This document shows positions 32,790 through 43,882 of a DNA stretch of 64,000 nt, piece by piece. The stretch's first letter is position 1. Each line of letters opens with the position of its first letter. Below the pieces are notes generated by a model. That model ran no database searches. It had not been told where the DNA came from and saw nothing but the letters and a program-made list of their open reading frames with translations. Source of the DNA: Ypsolopha sequella (lineage: Eukaryota; Arthropoda; Insecta; Lepidoptera; Ypsolophidae); NCBI GenBank assembly GCA_934047225.1, contig OW204004.1:7506401-7570400 (forward strand). Reading direction: 5' to 3'. Position numbers and translations under genes: made by a program.

Positions 32790-33232
32790 GTATTCCATCG
32801 TAAAACTTAAATACAAACTGACCGAACTTTATAAAATTATATAAAAAATTAACCAAAACTTACAACTTATAATAACAAACTAAAAACATATTTAATACAA
32901 AAATGTCCCTACACAATTGAAGAATACTTAAATAACTAGAATATTAAGATTTATAGATACTCGTATAAAAGAAACAAATTGTATTTACCTAGATTTTAAG
33001 CACAATAAAGCCTTGTTTATGATACTTACTTACTTAAATATAAGATTGATATGTTTCTTTATATCCCATATATATACTTATATAGGTAATTACCTATTTA
33101 GAATAAGAATAATTATGTTACTAGCTTTAAGTTACTTTGCTGTGCCCGACAGGGTCCATAATTGATACCACAAATGTTATTTAAGACCTTTCAAACATTA
33201 TGGTGCAAATTAATTTGAATTTGAATTTGAAC
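32790..33232 (+). repeat. LINE 3' UTR fragment with (TTTGAA)n tail
   Basis: Contains GCTGTGCCCGACAGGGTCCA, a phrase I associate with a common lepidopteran LINE 3' UTR, and ends TTTGAATTTGAATTTGAA. Confidence 0.55.
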
Positions 33233-34257
33233 TTTAAGGAAAGTTGTCAACATTTGTTGCGAAAAATGTATAATATGTAAGTATCTTGTTATCTTGAAAT
33301 CTAAAAAATACGGGTGTTTCTTTTCTGTGTATATCATGAAATACACGGAAAATTTTAATAAATTTCTGGTTTATGCATTTTGACTATATATTCTAGGATT
33401 TTGAAATTTGAAAACATGTTTGGATAAATTTTCCTCGATAGAAATAATTGTTGAAATGAAGTCTTCAAACACACTTTTTCTCCCCGTTTGACGAATAGGA
33501 ACCATTTACAGAACTCAAACATATTTTATTAGGTGTGTTTCAACAATATCTAGAAATTTTACATTTGAAATTTTGCTAGCTATTTTAGTTTTTTTATAAA
33601 AATTATAAAACTAACATTTTTCGCTTTCGCCCTGAATCCGCCCCTCACGCACTGAGCGTGTTTTCGCTTGGAGTGACAGTGACAAAAATTAAATTCGCAT
33701 AGCCTCTTAAGTAACACAGAATACATAATTTAGACGTATAGGATGAATTTAATAAATACTAAAACTCAAATAGTTTATTTTGTAAAATAGGTATACATAA
33801 TGCAATTTGTACGAGTCAAATTTAATCTTATAAAAATATATGTAAAAGAATAAGAAAGGTACATGAACTAAATAAAAAAAAATTAAAAATTCCGCTCCCA
33901 TTCTACGTATTTTCTTTTTCAATGAAATACAATATAATAAATTTGTATAGTAAATTAAAGATGAACTAGCGGACACCCTGCAGCGTTGCTCGCGTGGATC
34001 CCGTAGGAATTTCCTTAAATCCCTACTTGGTGGATGTCTAAGTTATAGAAGGAACATACGAGTAAAGTTCAAATTTCACGTTTCTAGGTCCAGCCGTTTG
34101 GTCTAGGCGGGCGTTGATAGATCAGTCGTCAGAGTAATGGGTAATAAATCTCGAAACTGAGCAAGGAGAAGATCTCTGGGCGTCCTTCACGTTAGGTCAT
34201 TCAATTTATGTTGTCTGTGTAATTTATATTCATCCTAAAGCCTTTGATAATGTTTAT

Positions 34258-36762
34258 ATGAAATGGTTTTGTTTGTTAGAGGATAAAATATCAAAGATAA
34301 GTGGTAATTTAATTGTCTTAGGTGACCTCAATCTAAATAGTGCGTCTCTAAATATTATAAATTACTATGGATTTTTTATTAATGTATGTGGTATGATAGA
34401 GAATAATGAGGTGATGAATGAGCATGGTGGTAAGTTGGATGTGGTACTAACGCAGGAGTGTCGGGGTAGGGCGGATGTGAGTGCAGCGGATACTGGTCTG
34501 GTTGCCCACACCGATAAATACCACCCTCCGCTGGAAATTGCGATCCCAATAGCTGAAGCACATAAAGCCCACTGTGGTGACAGATTAGAGCCGAGTAACA
34601 TAAGTCCACAACGTGACTGGAATTTTTCGAAAGGGGATTTTGTGCTCTTTTACAATCTGCTTCGGAAGGCTTCATGGGACAGTGTTTATCAATGTAAAGA
34701 TGTCGACACCGCCGTGGAATTGTTTTATGACGTTATCTATGATATATTTGATGTTACTATACCAAAGAAAATTAGATCCAAGAGTAGCCAGAGAAGGTAT
34801 CCTGTGTGGTTTACCGGTGATTTAATTCATGATATAAACCAAAAAGCAGCACTCCATCGAAAATGGAAAAAAACAAAAGACAGGGTGGTGTATGAATCTT
34901 TCAGTAAGGTTAGGTCGGCGGTAAAGTCAAAAATCGCGATTAGATATGATGACTATGTACGTGACGTCGAAACTAATATAAAAGCTGACACTAGAGCCTT
35001 CTGGAAGCACGTAGCGAATCTTAGGTCAAAATGTAGGTTTGAGCCCAAGGTAACCCATGAAGATACAGAGCATGTTGGTGAAGCAGCAGCGGGCGCTTTT
35101 GCAAACTTTTTTTCTGACGTATTTCTGCCTGATTGCCCTACACTAAGCGCGGAAAAGACAAATCGTGCTGATACCAAGCGTACTGCCAACCACGTTGAAA
35201 TTACTGAAGTGTCAGAGCGTGATATCGAATTAGCGCTTCGTAAACTAAGACCCCGCAGCTCCACAGGACCCGATAACATCCCACCTTACGTGTTAAAAGC
35301 ATGTGCCGACGTTCTCACAACGCCCATATGTTTTCTGTTTAATTTTGCGTTGACCTGTGGCAAATACCCGTCTAGGTGGAAGCTCTCTCGCGTGACCCCA
35401 ATCCCTAAAACTTCAGACCACTCTCGAGTCGAGGATCATCGCCCAATCGCTATTGTTTGTTCCCTGGGAAAGGTTTTTGAGTCCGTGTTACACAGGAAAC
35501 TGTGTCCACAAGTTCAGCCATACTTGTCAGATTCGCAGCACGGATTCAGGGGTCGTCGGTCAACCAACTCAAATCTATTGACTCTCGTTGATGCTATATC
35601 CGGGCATTTGGACAACAGCTCTCAAGTGGACGTAGCCTATCTTGACTTTAAAAAGGCTTTTGATAGAGTAGATAATGACGTCCTACTTGAAAAGCTATGT
35701 ACCTTTGGGTTTGCTCCGAGACTACTCAGATTGTTTGCCGACTACCTTCGAGATCGGCAGCAGTATGTCAAGTATGGTTGTTACACTTCGAAACCTTACC
35801 ATACACGATCAGGCGTAAGTCAGGGTTCAATTCTTGGCCCGCTTCTTTTTGTCATAATGATAAATGATATAGAGGATGTCCTGGAACATGTATCCAGTCT
35901 TCTGTATGCTGATGATCTCAAGTTGATATTCAACATAAGAGAAATAGTCGACTGTAACCTACTACAGAGGGACTTGGATGCTGTGTATCTCTGGAGTGTA
36001 CAGAACAAGCTGCACTTTAACCCCAGCAAATGCTTTTGTATGTCTTTTACGAGGGCAACCCAGAGCCATACAGCAACATATACTCTAGGATCCGAAAACA
36101 TAGCTCGTGTGAACTCAATAAAAGACCTTGGTGTAACATTTGACACGACTCTTACGTTCCATGAGCACATGAAGACCTTGGCAGCTAATTGCTCCAAAAG
36201 GCTAGGTTTCGTTCTTCGCAATGCTAGGGATTTCCAAAATCCTAAAGCAATAGAACTTCTTTACACAGCTTTAGTGAGAAGCAAGATAGAAACCGGGGCC
36301 GTCGTCTGGAGCCCTCATGAAGCAAAATACGTGCTCTTGCTGGAGAAAGTGCAGAAAGCGTTCCTCCGTTTTCTCTACAAAAAGAAATATGGGTACTATC
36401 CCTTTATGTACCCGACAAAATATCTTTTAGGTATGCTGGGTTTTAATTCACTTGAAGTCCGACGGAACTGTGAGCAACTTGTTACAGTCTGTCATATGTT
36501 GCGTGGAGAATCAGACTGTCCACAGCTCACTAGTTTAGTATGTCGTCTCTTTGTGCCAGATAAATATCTCAGGGCTCGCAAGCACGTACTGCTATCGGTA
36601 CCATCAGTACGCACAGTCGCCCGCAGTCAGTCTCCGTTAGTGCGCACACTATCCTCCCTCAACGCACTGTTGTCGTTAGAACCAGAATGTGATTTGTTTG
36701 CTGACAGGTTTACGAGTGTGAGTAATAAATGTCAGGAGTTCTGTGAGCGTCATTTTGTTTAA
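34258..36762 (+). CDS. LINE ORF2: endonuclease (C-terminal part), reverse transcriptase and C-terminal domain, 834 codons
   Basis: The endonuclease part shows LIVLGDLNLNS and a HTDKYHPPLEI motif where many APE nucleases have SDHxP. The RT follows with YLDFKKAFDRVDND (motif A, about residue 461), GVSQGSILGPLLF (motif B) and LLYADDLKLIF (motif C YADD, about 551). After it comes the C-terminal region KVQKAFLRFLYKKKYGYYPF and LLGMLGFNSLEVRR. There are no stops or frameshifts across 2.5 kb, so the copy is young despite truncation. The true frame extends upstream of this ATG to about 34138. It can supply RT in principle but the endonuclease is incomplete. Confidence 0.9.
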   Translation: MKWFCLLEDKISKISGNLIVLGDLNLNSASLNIINYYGFFINVCGMIENNEVMNEHGGKLDVVLTQECRGRADVSAADTGLVAHTDKYHPPLEIAIPIAEAHKAHCGDRLEPSNISPQRDWNFSKGDFVLFYNLLRKASWDSVYQCKDVDTAVELFYDVIYDIFDVTIPKKIRSKSSQRRYPVWFTGDLIHDINQKAALHRKWKKTKDRVVYESFSKVRSAVKSKIAIRYDDYVRDVETNIKADTRAFWKHVANLRSKCRFEPKVTHEDTEHVGEAAAGAFANFFSDVFLPDCPTLSAEKTNRADTKRTANHVEITEVSERDIELALRKLRPRSSTGPDNIPPYVLKACADVLTTPICFLFNFALTCGKYPSRWKLSRVTPIPKTSDHSRVEDHRPIAIVCSLGKVFESVLHRKLCPQVQPYLSDSQHGFRGRRSTNSNLLTLVDAISGHLDNSSQVDVAYLDFKKAFDRVDNDVLLEKLCTFGFAPRLLRLFADYLRDRQQYVKYGCYTSKPYHTRSGVSQGSILGPLLFVIMINDIEDVLEHVSSLLYADDLKLIFNIREIVDCNLLQRDLDAVYLWSVQNKLHFNPSKCFCMSFTRATQSHTATYTLGSENIARVNSIKDLGVTFDTTLTFHEHMKTLAANCSKRLGFVLRNARDFQNPKAIELLYTALVRSKIETGAVVWSPHEAKYVLLLEKVQKAFLRFLYKKKYGYYPFMYPTKYLLGMLGFNSLEVRRNCEQLVTVCHMLRGESDCPQLTSLVCRLFVPDKYLRARKHVLLSVPSVRTVARSQSPLVRTLSSLNALLSLEPECDLFADRFTSVSNKCQEFCERHFV

Positions 36763-36883
36763 TTACTTGTTTGTTTTAATTTACTGTATAATTATTTTCT
36801 TTTGTGAAATGTATATAAATATTGTGTGAAATGTATAACGTGTTAGTATTATGCTGTAATGTTATATATTTTAATTAAATAAA

Positions 36884-36909
36884 TAATAATAATAATAATA
36901 ATAATAATC
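36884..36909 (+). repeat. (AAT)n tail of the LINE
   Basis: Eight or so AAT units close the LINE; tails of short repeats are usual in this group. Confidence 0.85.
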
Positions 36910-37170
36910 TCTTAAGGCACTGTGAAATTTGTGGGAAAATCGTCAAATGTACTAAATCACTGAAATCTGTGTTTTTTGCAAATATTTTGTTTCTACAACT
37001 TTCCGTGAACGTAATTCGTAAGACTCAAAACTCGTTTAGTAGTTATTATTAAACCGCATTACAAACTAGAAATCAAGCAAAAACAAATTTTAAAGCACAG
37101 TATTTATAGTCTTGTTTTTATATTTTTATTATTATATTGAATTATAAATTTATACAAGTAACACAATAGT

Positions 37171-37450
37171 ATAAATAAACTTAGTAATAAATCAAGATAT
37201 ATTTCGGGCCCCGTATAAAATTGTCATGTTTAAAGGTAGATTTGTTTTTATTTTATGTTGAGCAAAAGTGGGTATTCTTCTTGAAACTCGTGACCAAAGC
37301 TCATGTTACCCACTCTTGCTCAACATAAAATAAAAACAAATCTACCTTCAAACATCACAAAAATATATATTTATATATTTCATAATTTACTACAACTGAT
37401 GCCGGGCCCAGTGGGGCCCGAAATATATCTTGATTTATCTTGGTTTATTT
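37171..37450. mobile_element. 280-bp foldback MITE
   Basis: AAATCAAGATATATTTCGGG at the left and CCCGAAATATATCTTGATTT at the right are exact complements. Inner arms TAGATTTGTTTTTATTTTAT and GTTGAGCAAAAGTGGGTA also have inverted partners. Confidence 0.88.
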
Positions 37451-37947
37451 ATAAAATGATATAAAATATGTTAGAATGCTGGATCTGGTACCTTAGATTA
37501 GGGATCAAGGTATGTGTATGCAGAGTTTCAATTTCCCGAATCGACAGGATGCGGCGTATTCAACAACGATAGTCGCCTTAAATGGTAAAGAATAGGATCG
37601 ATAAACAGAAAAGACATTTTTCATCTTTCAAATCTATTGTCTTGACTGAAACTATTCGATAAAACATTTATTCTGCACTTTAAATTCATGAAATACGATC
37701 TTGAGATCGTTTTCCATGATTTAAAGCCGAAGTAAAATTCCTAAAAGGTGTTGAAAATTTGATCGTGATTTTTTTATGATGTAGGTAAGTATATAAGTAG
37801 TGACTACGTTCACATTTAGATTTTTCACATTCAACTTTTTTGTCACATGAAATTATTATAACTTACATTATATGGGCTGAGAGTGTTACATATTTTATTA
37901 AGGACTAAATAACACTATACCAGTTGGTAATAAAGTAATATAAAAAA

Positions 37948-38302
37948 CGGCCAAGTGCAAGTTGGACTCGCGCATGAAGGGTTCCGTACCATTATCTATA
38001 AAAACGGCAAAAAAATCACGTTTTTTGTATGGCAGCCCCCTTAAATATTTATTTTATTTTGGTTTTAGTATATTTTGTTGTTATAGCGGCAACAGAAATA
38101 CATCATCTGTGAAAATTTCAACTGTGTAACTATCACGGTTCATGAGATACATGCCTGGTGACAGACGGACAGATGGACAGACAGACGGACAGACAGACGG
38201 ACAGCAGAGTCTTAGTTATAGGACCCGTTGGTTGAGAGTCGGACTAGTGCACGAAGGGTTCCGTACCTCCACTAAAACGGGTAAGGAACCCTTAAAATAA
38301 AG
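37948..38302 (+). mobile_element. Repeat family I, near-complete copy
   Basis: Begins ACGGCCAAGTGCAAGTTGGA with GAAGGGTTCCGTACC, runs through CTATCACGGTTCATGAGATA and an ACAGACGG-rich tract (38163-38205), and repeats CGAAGGGTTCCGTACC near its end. This is the most common type of repeat I recognise from moth sequence. Other fragments: 18590-18757, 38805-38862, 60178-60360. Confidence 0.65.
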
Positions 38303-38429
38303 ATGTCATAGCAACATCAAGGCTACAAAAAACAAGGCGCTAAAACGGTAGCTGACAAACAATTCAGTAAGGAATTCAAATTTTTAATGTTTCTTACGTA
38401 TGTATTATATTTCAAACTTGTATGGTACA

Positions 38430-38554
38430 GGTCCCGGCAGTAAATAATGCACATCGTATCGTAGCGTCATATCTGTCGCACGAAGCTCTAACAATTCGGT
38501 AATAGAGACGACGCTCTACGAAGCTGAAGATAGCCGATGTGCATTATTTTCGGC
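38430..38554 (-). repeat. MITE family J, copy 2 (inverted)
   Basis: GGTCCCGGCAGTAAATAATG at one end and CGATGTGCATTATTTTCGG at the other are near-inverted. CATCGTATCGTAGCGTCAT and GCTCTACGAAGCTGAAG match copy 1 at 6312-6410. Confidence 0.75.
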
Positions 38555-38804
38555 CGCGTAAACAAATACCGTTGATACTTTTGAACATTTCTTGCCGTGA
38601 TAGAGTGACTGTAGTTTCTAAAGCGCACATTTTCGTAGTTAAATGTTAGGGAATAAAATGTTGGCTGTGACTTTTCCTCTATCACCTGCAGTAAGTTTCA
38701 TAGTATTTGTGAAGAAAAATGAAAAAACCCACTAATTGAGAATTTCCCCGATAAACACCGGGAATTTTCCCGATGGGAATTTTCCCGCACCCATCTCTAA
38801 CTGC

Positions 38805-38862
38805 GACGGACAGACGGACGGACAGTTTTGTTTGGCACCCTATGGGTACGGAACCCCAAAAA
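38805..38862 (+). repeat. Repeat family I, end fragment
   Basis: CGACGGACAGACGGACGGAC followed by CTATGGGTACGGAACCCC. Confidence 0.6.
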
Positions 38863-39284
38863 AAAAACAGTATATCTGTCGCAGGTAAATTGTCCCAACC
38901 GTAATATTATAATTTCACTAGTGACATTAAAACTGCACGGATTTTTGTCAATTTCACGGCACGATTTTAGTGAAATTCTAAATACTCAAAAATAGGAGAA
39001 GCGTGTTAGTGCTGGTAACATATCATAAATTCTGTTGAAAAGTGCATGGCAACATTCCTATTTTTACTTTTTAAATTAAAACTATAAGTATTCTGTGTGT
39101 TTATGACCAATTTGTTGCGTAGAAAGATTGCGTTGTGTTTTTGTATTGCGATAAAAAAAAATATGAAAAATATTAAATAAAAGAAGATTTAGTTGTGAAG
39201 AAACAGTTTGTTTAATTCCTAGAACTGCGCTGGCCCTCACAAAATATTCAATAAATTCTTGATCCGAGCGAAGCGGGGTGGACT

Positions 39285-39990
39285 TGTCGGGTTCAAACTT
39301 GACAGAGGCCTGACATGGAAATACCACATTGACGCGCTATGTGGTCGACTTGGCGGCGCGTGCTTTGCGCTAAGGCGTCTGGCGCGCGTGGTGCCGCGGG
39401 ACGTGGTGCGCGCCTGCTACTTCGCAACCGTACACTCGCTGCTGCAGTACGGCGCCCAGCTGTGGGCGCGCGCCGCCGACTGCGAACGTGCCTTCCGTAT
39501 GCAGAAACGCGCGATCAGAGCTATTATGCAAATACCACGGACAGAAACAGTGAAGCCACATTTCAAGTCCCTTGAAATAATGACACTCCCATCTGTTGTC
39601 ATCTTTCAGGTGGCGGTGTATACCTACCAAAATATCGGCTCATATAAAATACGTATAAGACCGCGTACGGGTGACAAAATCATTGGCGTGAAACATAGAC
39701 TTAAAAAGTCAAGTATGCTTACGCATGTTATGGGCTCCACTGTTTACAATTTGTTGCCTAAAAATATTATAGGATCTCCAAATCTACAAATATTTAAATC
39801 CAGGTTGAGGCGCTGGCTTGTCGAGCAGGCGTTCTACTCGGTGAAAGATTTTTTTATGACAAGCGCAATGTAAGGCTTACTTATTATGTGTTTTGTAAAA
39901 TTATACATTGTATTATTATTTTAATTTAGATTTAAGTATTTATAAAGTGACATGTAATGAATATTACGAAATAAATGATTATGATTATGA
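39285..39990 (+). pseudogene. LINE ORF2 C-terminal fragment
   Basis: An open frame to the TAA at 39871-39873 encodes GFKLDRGLTWKYHIDALCGR, the RT-adjacent region, then YGAQLWARAADCERAF, MQKRAIRAIMQI and FKSRLRRWLVEQAFYSVKDF. These are typical of the C-terminus of Jockey/CR1-like ORF2. The RT core is missing; the frame upstream (RAKRGGLV) looks unrelated, which marks the truncation. The 3' end has an ATTATG-type tail near 39978. Confidence 0.85.
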
Positions 39991-40464
39991 GTGGAGTGGA
40001 GCGAGGCGACCTCTATACTGAGACATGCAGTCGTTCTTCGCTGGATCTAGCAGGATTTTTCTCGAATGATACGACTTTGTTTCGCTTTGAATTCTTGTTT
40101 TATTTCTTTTTTATATAATTTTTATTAACATTAAGGAAGGGGAACTCTGAAATTCGCAGGTCACCCGCTTATCGTGCCGGAGGTATTTTACTTCTCGAGG
40201 ACCCCAGGAGGAATCTTATGGAGAGTCAACTTCTCCTCACCAGGACTCTAGAAGAAATATTTATTGAGAGTCACCTTCATATAGATGGGACTCTCTAAGG
40301 AATCTTGCTCGTGTTTTTGTTTGAAAGATCTTTTATACTCGATCTGTATTTATTTTTGGAAAACACGAATTAAATCAGTCAATACGACGTATGTCGAGCC
40401 ATAAAGGTTATCGATTGAAAAATTAAACACGAACAAATAGTCCTTTAACCTACCTATAAGACCT

Positions 40465-40486
40465 AACCTAACCTAAACCTAACATA
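40465..40486 (+). repeat. Short interstitial CCTAA tract
   Basis: CCTAACCTAACCTAAACCTA is the complement of the insect telomere unit TTAGG. Such short tracts are common inside chromosomes and do not imply a telomere. Confidence 0.5.
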
Positions 40487-40576
40487 TTGCGGCTATTATG
40501 TTACAATACTTTTAACAGAATTCATGACGCAACGACATGGACATTTTATATGAGAGCGAATTCGCTTAGATTAATT

Positions 40577-40930
40577 TTTGTTAAGGTGTGTTAATTCGAA
40601 AACCATTTCGAGATTTTGGTTTAATAAGCCGTATTTTAGAACTTGAGGTCTAAAAAACTTTATGATGATGGATATTTTGACGAAAAAGCTGCAACTTCCA
40701 TTTGCCTTAGTGTGACGTCACTTGAGAAATGGCTGTTTAGAAGCGTGTCCTTTGCTACCAAGATAAATGTATAATATTTTGCTTCAGATTAGTTTGACAG
40801 CTGGATGACAAATGAGTAGACAGACAGAGACAGACCACTTTTTTTATAAGCAATCACACATCACAATCAGTGTTATGTCTAAAATTCTCAAGTGACGTCA
40901 CATCAAACAATTCTTTAAAAATCATAAAAA
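40577..40930 (-). mobile_element. Non-autonomous repeat family B, copy 2 (inverted)
   Basis: AAAACCATTTCGAGATTTTG, GTGTGACGTCACTTGAGAAA and TTCTCAAGTGACGTCACATC match copy 1 at 28042-28385 in reverse. Confidence 0.75.
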
Positions 40931-41513
40931 AATAATGGTTAATTTATATACCAAAATAATGAACGACCTGTTGAACTAAACTTACCATTACTCGCAAAAT
41001 TTACCTAACAAAACTGCAAAGAGAAGTTGGTCAAGTATTCGAGTACATAACCCTAAAACTACATTCTAAATCGGTGTTTTCAGTATTGTTTTTTTTTTAA
41101 TACAGCATATGGCACATAATATACAGAAATTACAAATTCTTAACTACTTTGGTCTTTGAAATAGACTCCGTAATAAAAATGGTCTAAAACTGACAACTTT
41201 GTCGGCCCCCTATTTCTTTATTCTTGAAGAAAACATAGGGTTACCATCCGTCCGAATTTGTCTGGAATTCCGGTTTTCCGTCTGGACTTTGTTCCGTTTT
41301 TTAATTTGTCCGGACTTTTGAGTTTACTAAAATAATCCTTTTTTAATAAACTAATTTCACAAAAATTAATTATCTTTAACTTTGATGGGAGTTTTCATAA
41401 GTTATTACTCCGCACTTGCTATCCCTGTTACAACGTCCGCTGATTCGCTTAGGATTAATAATTTCATTTTGTGTTTTAAAAATGTCCGAAAGTTTTTGAA
41501 ATGTCTAGCTTTT

Positions 41514-41801
41514 TCAAATTCCGAAATGGTTATCTAATTGGACCATAGATATCATAATACTATTGACAATAGTAAATATAATATAATATAATATAATATA
41601 ATAAATATAATACTGATAACAATAGTCTATTGTTATCAGTGAATTGGACATGTAGCGTGGATTGGTTGTGTCCAAAATCGGAACTAACGCCGTTACCAAA
41701 TTCCTTGTTTCACAGCTTCTAGCACTATACATTTTGAGACTCTTCGAATGCCAGATAGCTCGCCGGGCTCGGACGAATTTAGCTGGTCGAGCAAGCACCA
41801 A
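41514..41801 (-). other. Short open frame resembling one at 8807-9073
   Basis: Encodes SARSCETRNLVTALVPILDT, compared with [20 protein letters not shown] at the other site. Two copies sharing SCETxxxxxALVxIL suggest a fragment of an unrecognised repeat. The lower end holds a TATAA microsatellite. Confidence 0.35.
41573..41612 (+). repeat. (TATAA)n microsatellite
   Basis: Six or seven AATAT units in a row. Confidence 0.85.
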
Positions 41802-42043
41802 TGAGTTTTTTGAAATTTACGATGGTAAATCACGTTAGGACGTTAAAATCGTCTCCAAAAAGAGAGGGTTTTAATTTAGGTAGTAGTTTTAGGAAATAAA
41901 AGTTACGTTATTTAAGGTGTTTTGCCAATTGTTTTACACCTGCAGCCTGTGGACCCAATAAACGCAAGGTATACAATTCCCTACGCACCCATTTAACAAC
42001 ATCTTCAGGTACCTAGTTGCTGGGAGTGCCGTGGTACTGTAGT

Positions 42044-42312
42044 TAGGGTTGCCAGATGGGAGAAGCAAAATATCTGGGCAAAATTTCAAAAAGTCGGGAT
42101 TTTGGGATTATGGTCGGGACAAATGAATATAACAAATCAAAAAATTATCTTTTATTATTAAAATTAAAGTGATTACAACAAAATACTTATTTGCCCGCTG
42201 ACCGTTGTTATTTGTTAATTGTCGGGACAATTTGTATTTTTTCCGGACTCTGGACATCGTATGGAATGTCGGGACAATCCTGATGAATCCCGACCATCTA
42301 GTAACCCTAGTC
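42044..42312 (-). mobile_element. MITE family D, complete copy
   Basis: The ends GTTAGGGTTGCCAGATGG and CCATCTAGTAACCCTAG are inverted repeats. The interior has several GTCGGGA/TCCCGAC pieces. A partial copy is at 27549-27725; another CAGGGTTACCATCCGTCC-like start is seen near 41237. Confidence 0.75.
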
Positions 42313-42380
42313 CCTGGTCAGGAGAGGAGTGTACTTACGTTCACTTTCAAGGCGCATTTACCAAGCAATTTTTTGCTTAA

Positions 42381-43058
42381 GGGGGAACGATTCGTATCCT
42401 CTACGAAACGCACCACTAAAGATGGTTCTTCTTATTTTTGAATGTAAATAAACGTTATTAATTGATTAGTTTGTCTTTAAATGTAGTTTATACATATATA
42501 TATATATATATATACAAACACTTAATAAAACAAAATGCAAGTTAATGGTCACAATGAAATTGACAAAAAATCTAACCTAATAAAGCGTCTAAACTAATAA
42601 AAAGTATGTATGCGTGCTATCGAAGAAGCCGCCGCCGGCCGCCGCTAACCCGCTCATCACTTCTGTTATGTTAAAACACGAGGGTGAACGAGTCGTATCC
42701 TCTACGAAAAGCACAACTTAAGATGGTTCTACTTATTTTTGAATTACAGATATTAAATAAATGTGACTAATGGTATTTCGCGATCAATGTTAAATGACAG
42801 TTGGGCTTTTCCGGCAAAATTTCATTATTTTATGCATTACGTTTTAAATGTATGGGCACACAATCTTAAAAGCGTTTTTCAAGTTTGTGTGCCAATAAAT
42901 TTACAACGTAATGCATAAAATAACAAAATTTTGCCGGAAAAGCCTAACTGACACTAAACTATGTTCGCGAAATGCGATCATTACATTTATTTAATATCTG
43001 TAATTAAAAAAAAAAAAAAAAAGATGTGCGTTTCGTAGAGGAAACGAATCGTTTCCCC
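42381..43058. mobile_element. TTAA-flanked foldback with nested palindromes
   Basis: TTAA at 42377-42380 and 43059-43062 bracket ends GGGGGAACGATTCGTATCCT and ACGAATCGTTTCCCC. Inside lie a second pair (AATTACAGATATTAAATAAA near 42744, complement near 42985) and a third (GGCTTTTCCGGCAAAATTT near 42800, complement near 42925). Positions 42674-42740 also directly repeat the left end. Confidence 0.82.
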
Positions 43059-43460
43059 TTAAGGTGGGCCATCCCGCTTAGCTGCCATATAAATTATTTA
43101 GGTGTTTGTGAAATATATTTTGAGTTACTTGGCCAAATTATTCCGTTTTGCAGTTGTTTTGCTGAGCTTTTATCTCTTTTAAGCCAAAAATGTATAAAAT
43201 AATATTTTCGCGATAGTATGGTTTTATTTATCCTTTATCCATTGGCGTTAAAGCCATAAATTTCCTACCTAATCTGATAACTGCTGTACAGTGGTTTCAA
43301 TGAAATGGTATCGACTGAAAAACTACCCTTTTCGCCTGAAATCGCTGACGTTATCGCCGCATTTTTTACCGAGGTTTTGTTTATTTTAACGGCTTTTATG
43401 GTATCGGATGTATTTGCAACTATCGAGGGATTTCGTGATAAAGTATCGCACTGTTTTAAC

Positions 43461-43882
43461 CCGGCGAGGATATTGTGGTGCAGAATCGCACGCCGATGAT
43501 GAGGAGGGTCATTATGACCCATATTTCGTTTTTAATTGTTACATGTTTTTTTCAGTGTAGGTTTATGCTTGAACATTTTAATAATATATTGTTAAAAAAA
43601 AACACATTTTAGGGTACAGATCCAAAAGTTTTATTTGTTTCACTAAATGCCTACAACATAATCAACTTTAATCGACTCAACGTTTTAAACTTAATCATAT
43701 TTACCTTTTTTTTCGTCTGCACACATGTCGCTCTTTTCTCAGTCGCCGGCCAACTGAAAAACTGTGTGCCAGGCAGAGGGCGTCATTAGCGACAGCTATC
43801 GAGACAACCAATAACATACGACCACGTGACAAAAATCTGAAAATGAGCAGGGTAATATTGACCCCTCCTCATCCTCGCCGGG
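43461..43882. mobile_element. 422-bp MITE flanked by TTAA
   Basis: The ends are CCCGGCGAGGAT and ATCCTCGCCGGG, exact complements, with TTAA directly outside at 43457-43460 and 43883-43886. ATGAGGAGGGTCATTATGAC matches GTAATATTGACCCCTCCTCAT inverted. A CCC start and TTAA target fit piggyBac-like elements. Confidence 0.85.

Larger units (their letters stand above)
31850..33670 (+). mobile_element. Repeat family C copy 1, split by two nested insertions
   Basis: Blocks shared with 48110-48955 include CTTGATATTTGTATT-like start, AATATTTTAATAATTTCA, GTTTTTCGTGAG, GAGGTGCTCAATCTGAC, TGGATAAATTTTCCTCGATA and ATTTTGCTAGCTATTTTAGT. Between them sit a GC-rich segment (about 31915-32510) and a LINE 3' end (about 32790-33232) that copy 2 lacks. 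Confidence 0.6.
34138..36909 (+). mobile_element. 5'-truncated Jockey/CR1-type LINE with (AAT)n tail
   Basis: An in-frame TAA at 34135 precedes the open frame, and coherent endonuclease sequence starts at about 34150 (NLETEQGEDLWASF). The element starts inside the endonuclease domain and lacks ORF1. The 3' UTR of about 120 bp ends in AAT repeats at 36884-36909. I could not find a clear target-site duplication. Confidence 0.85.

Noticed and set aside
34365..36221. Minus-strand ORFs under the LINE
   Set aside because: Antisense shadows of the RT frame, with no domain of their own.
40465..40486. Telomere or TRAS/SART-type target
   Set aside because: Only about four imperfect CCTAA units and no adjacent telomeric LINE.
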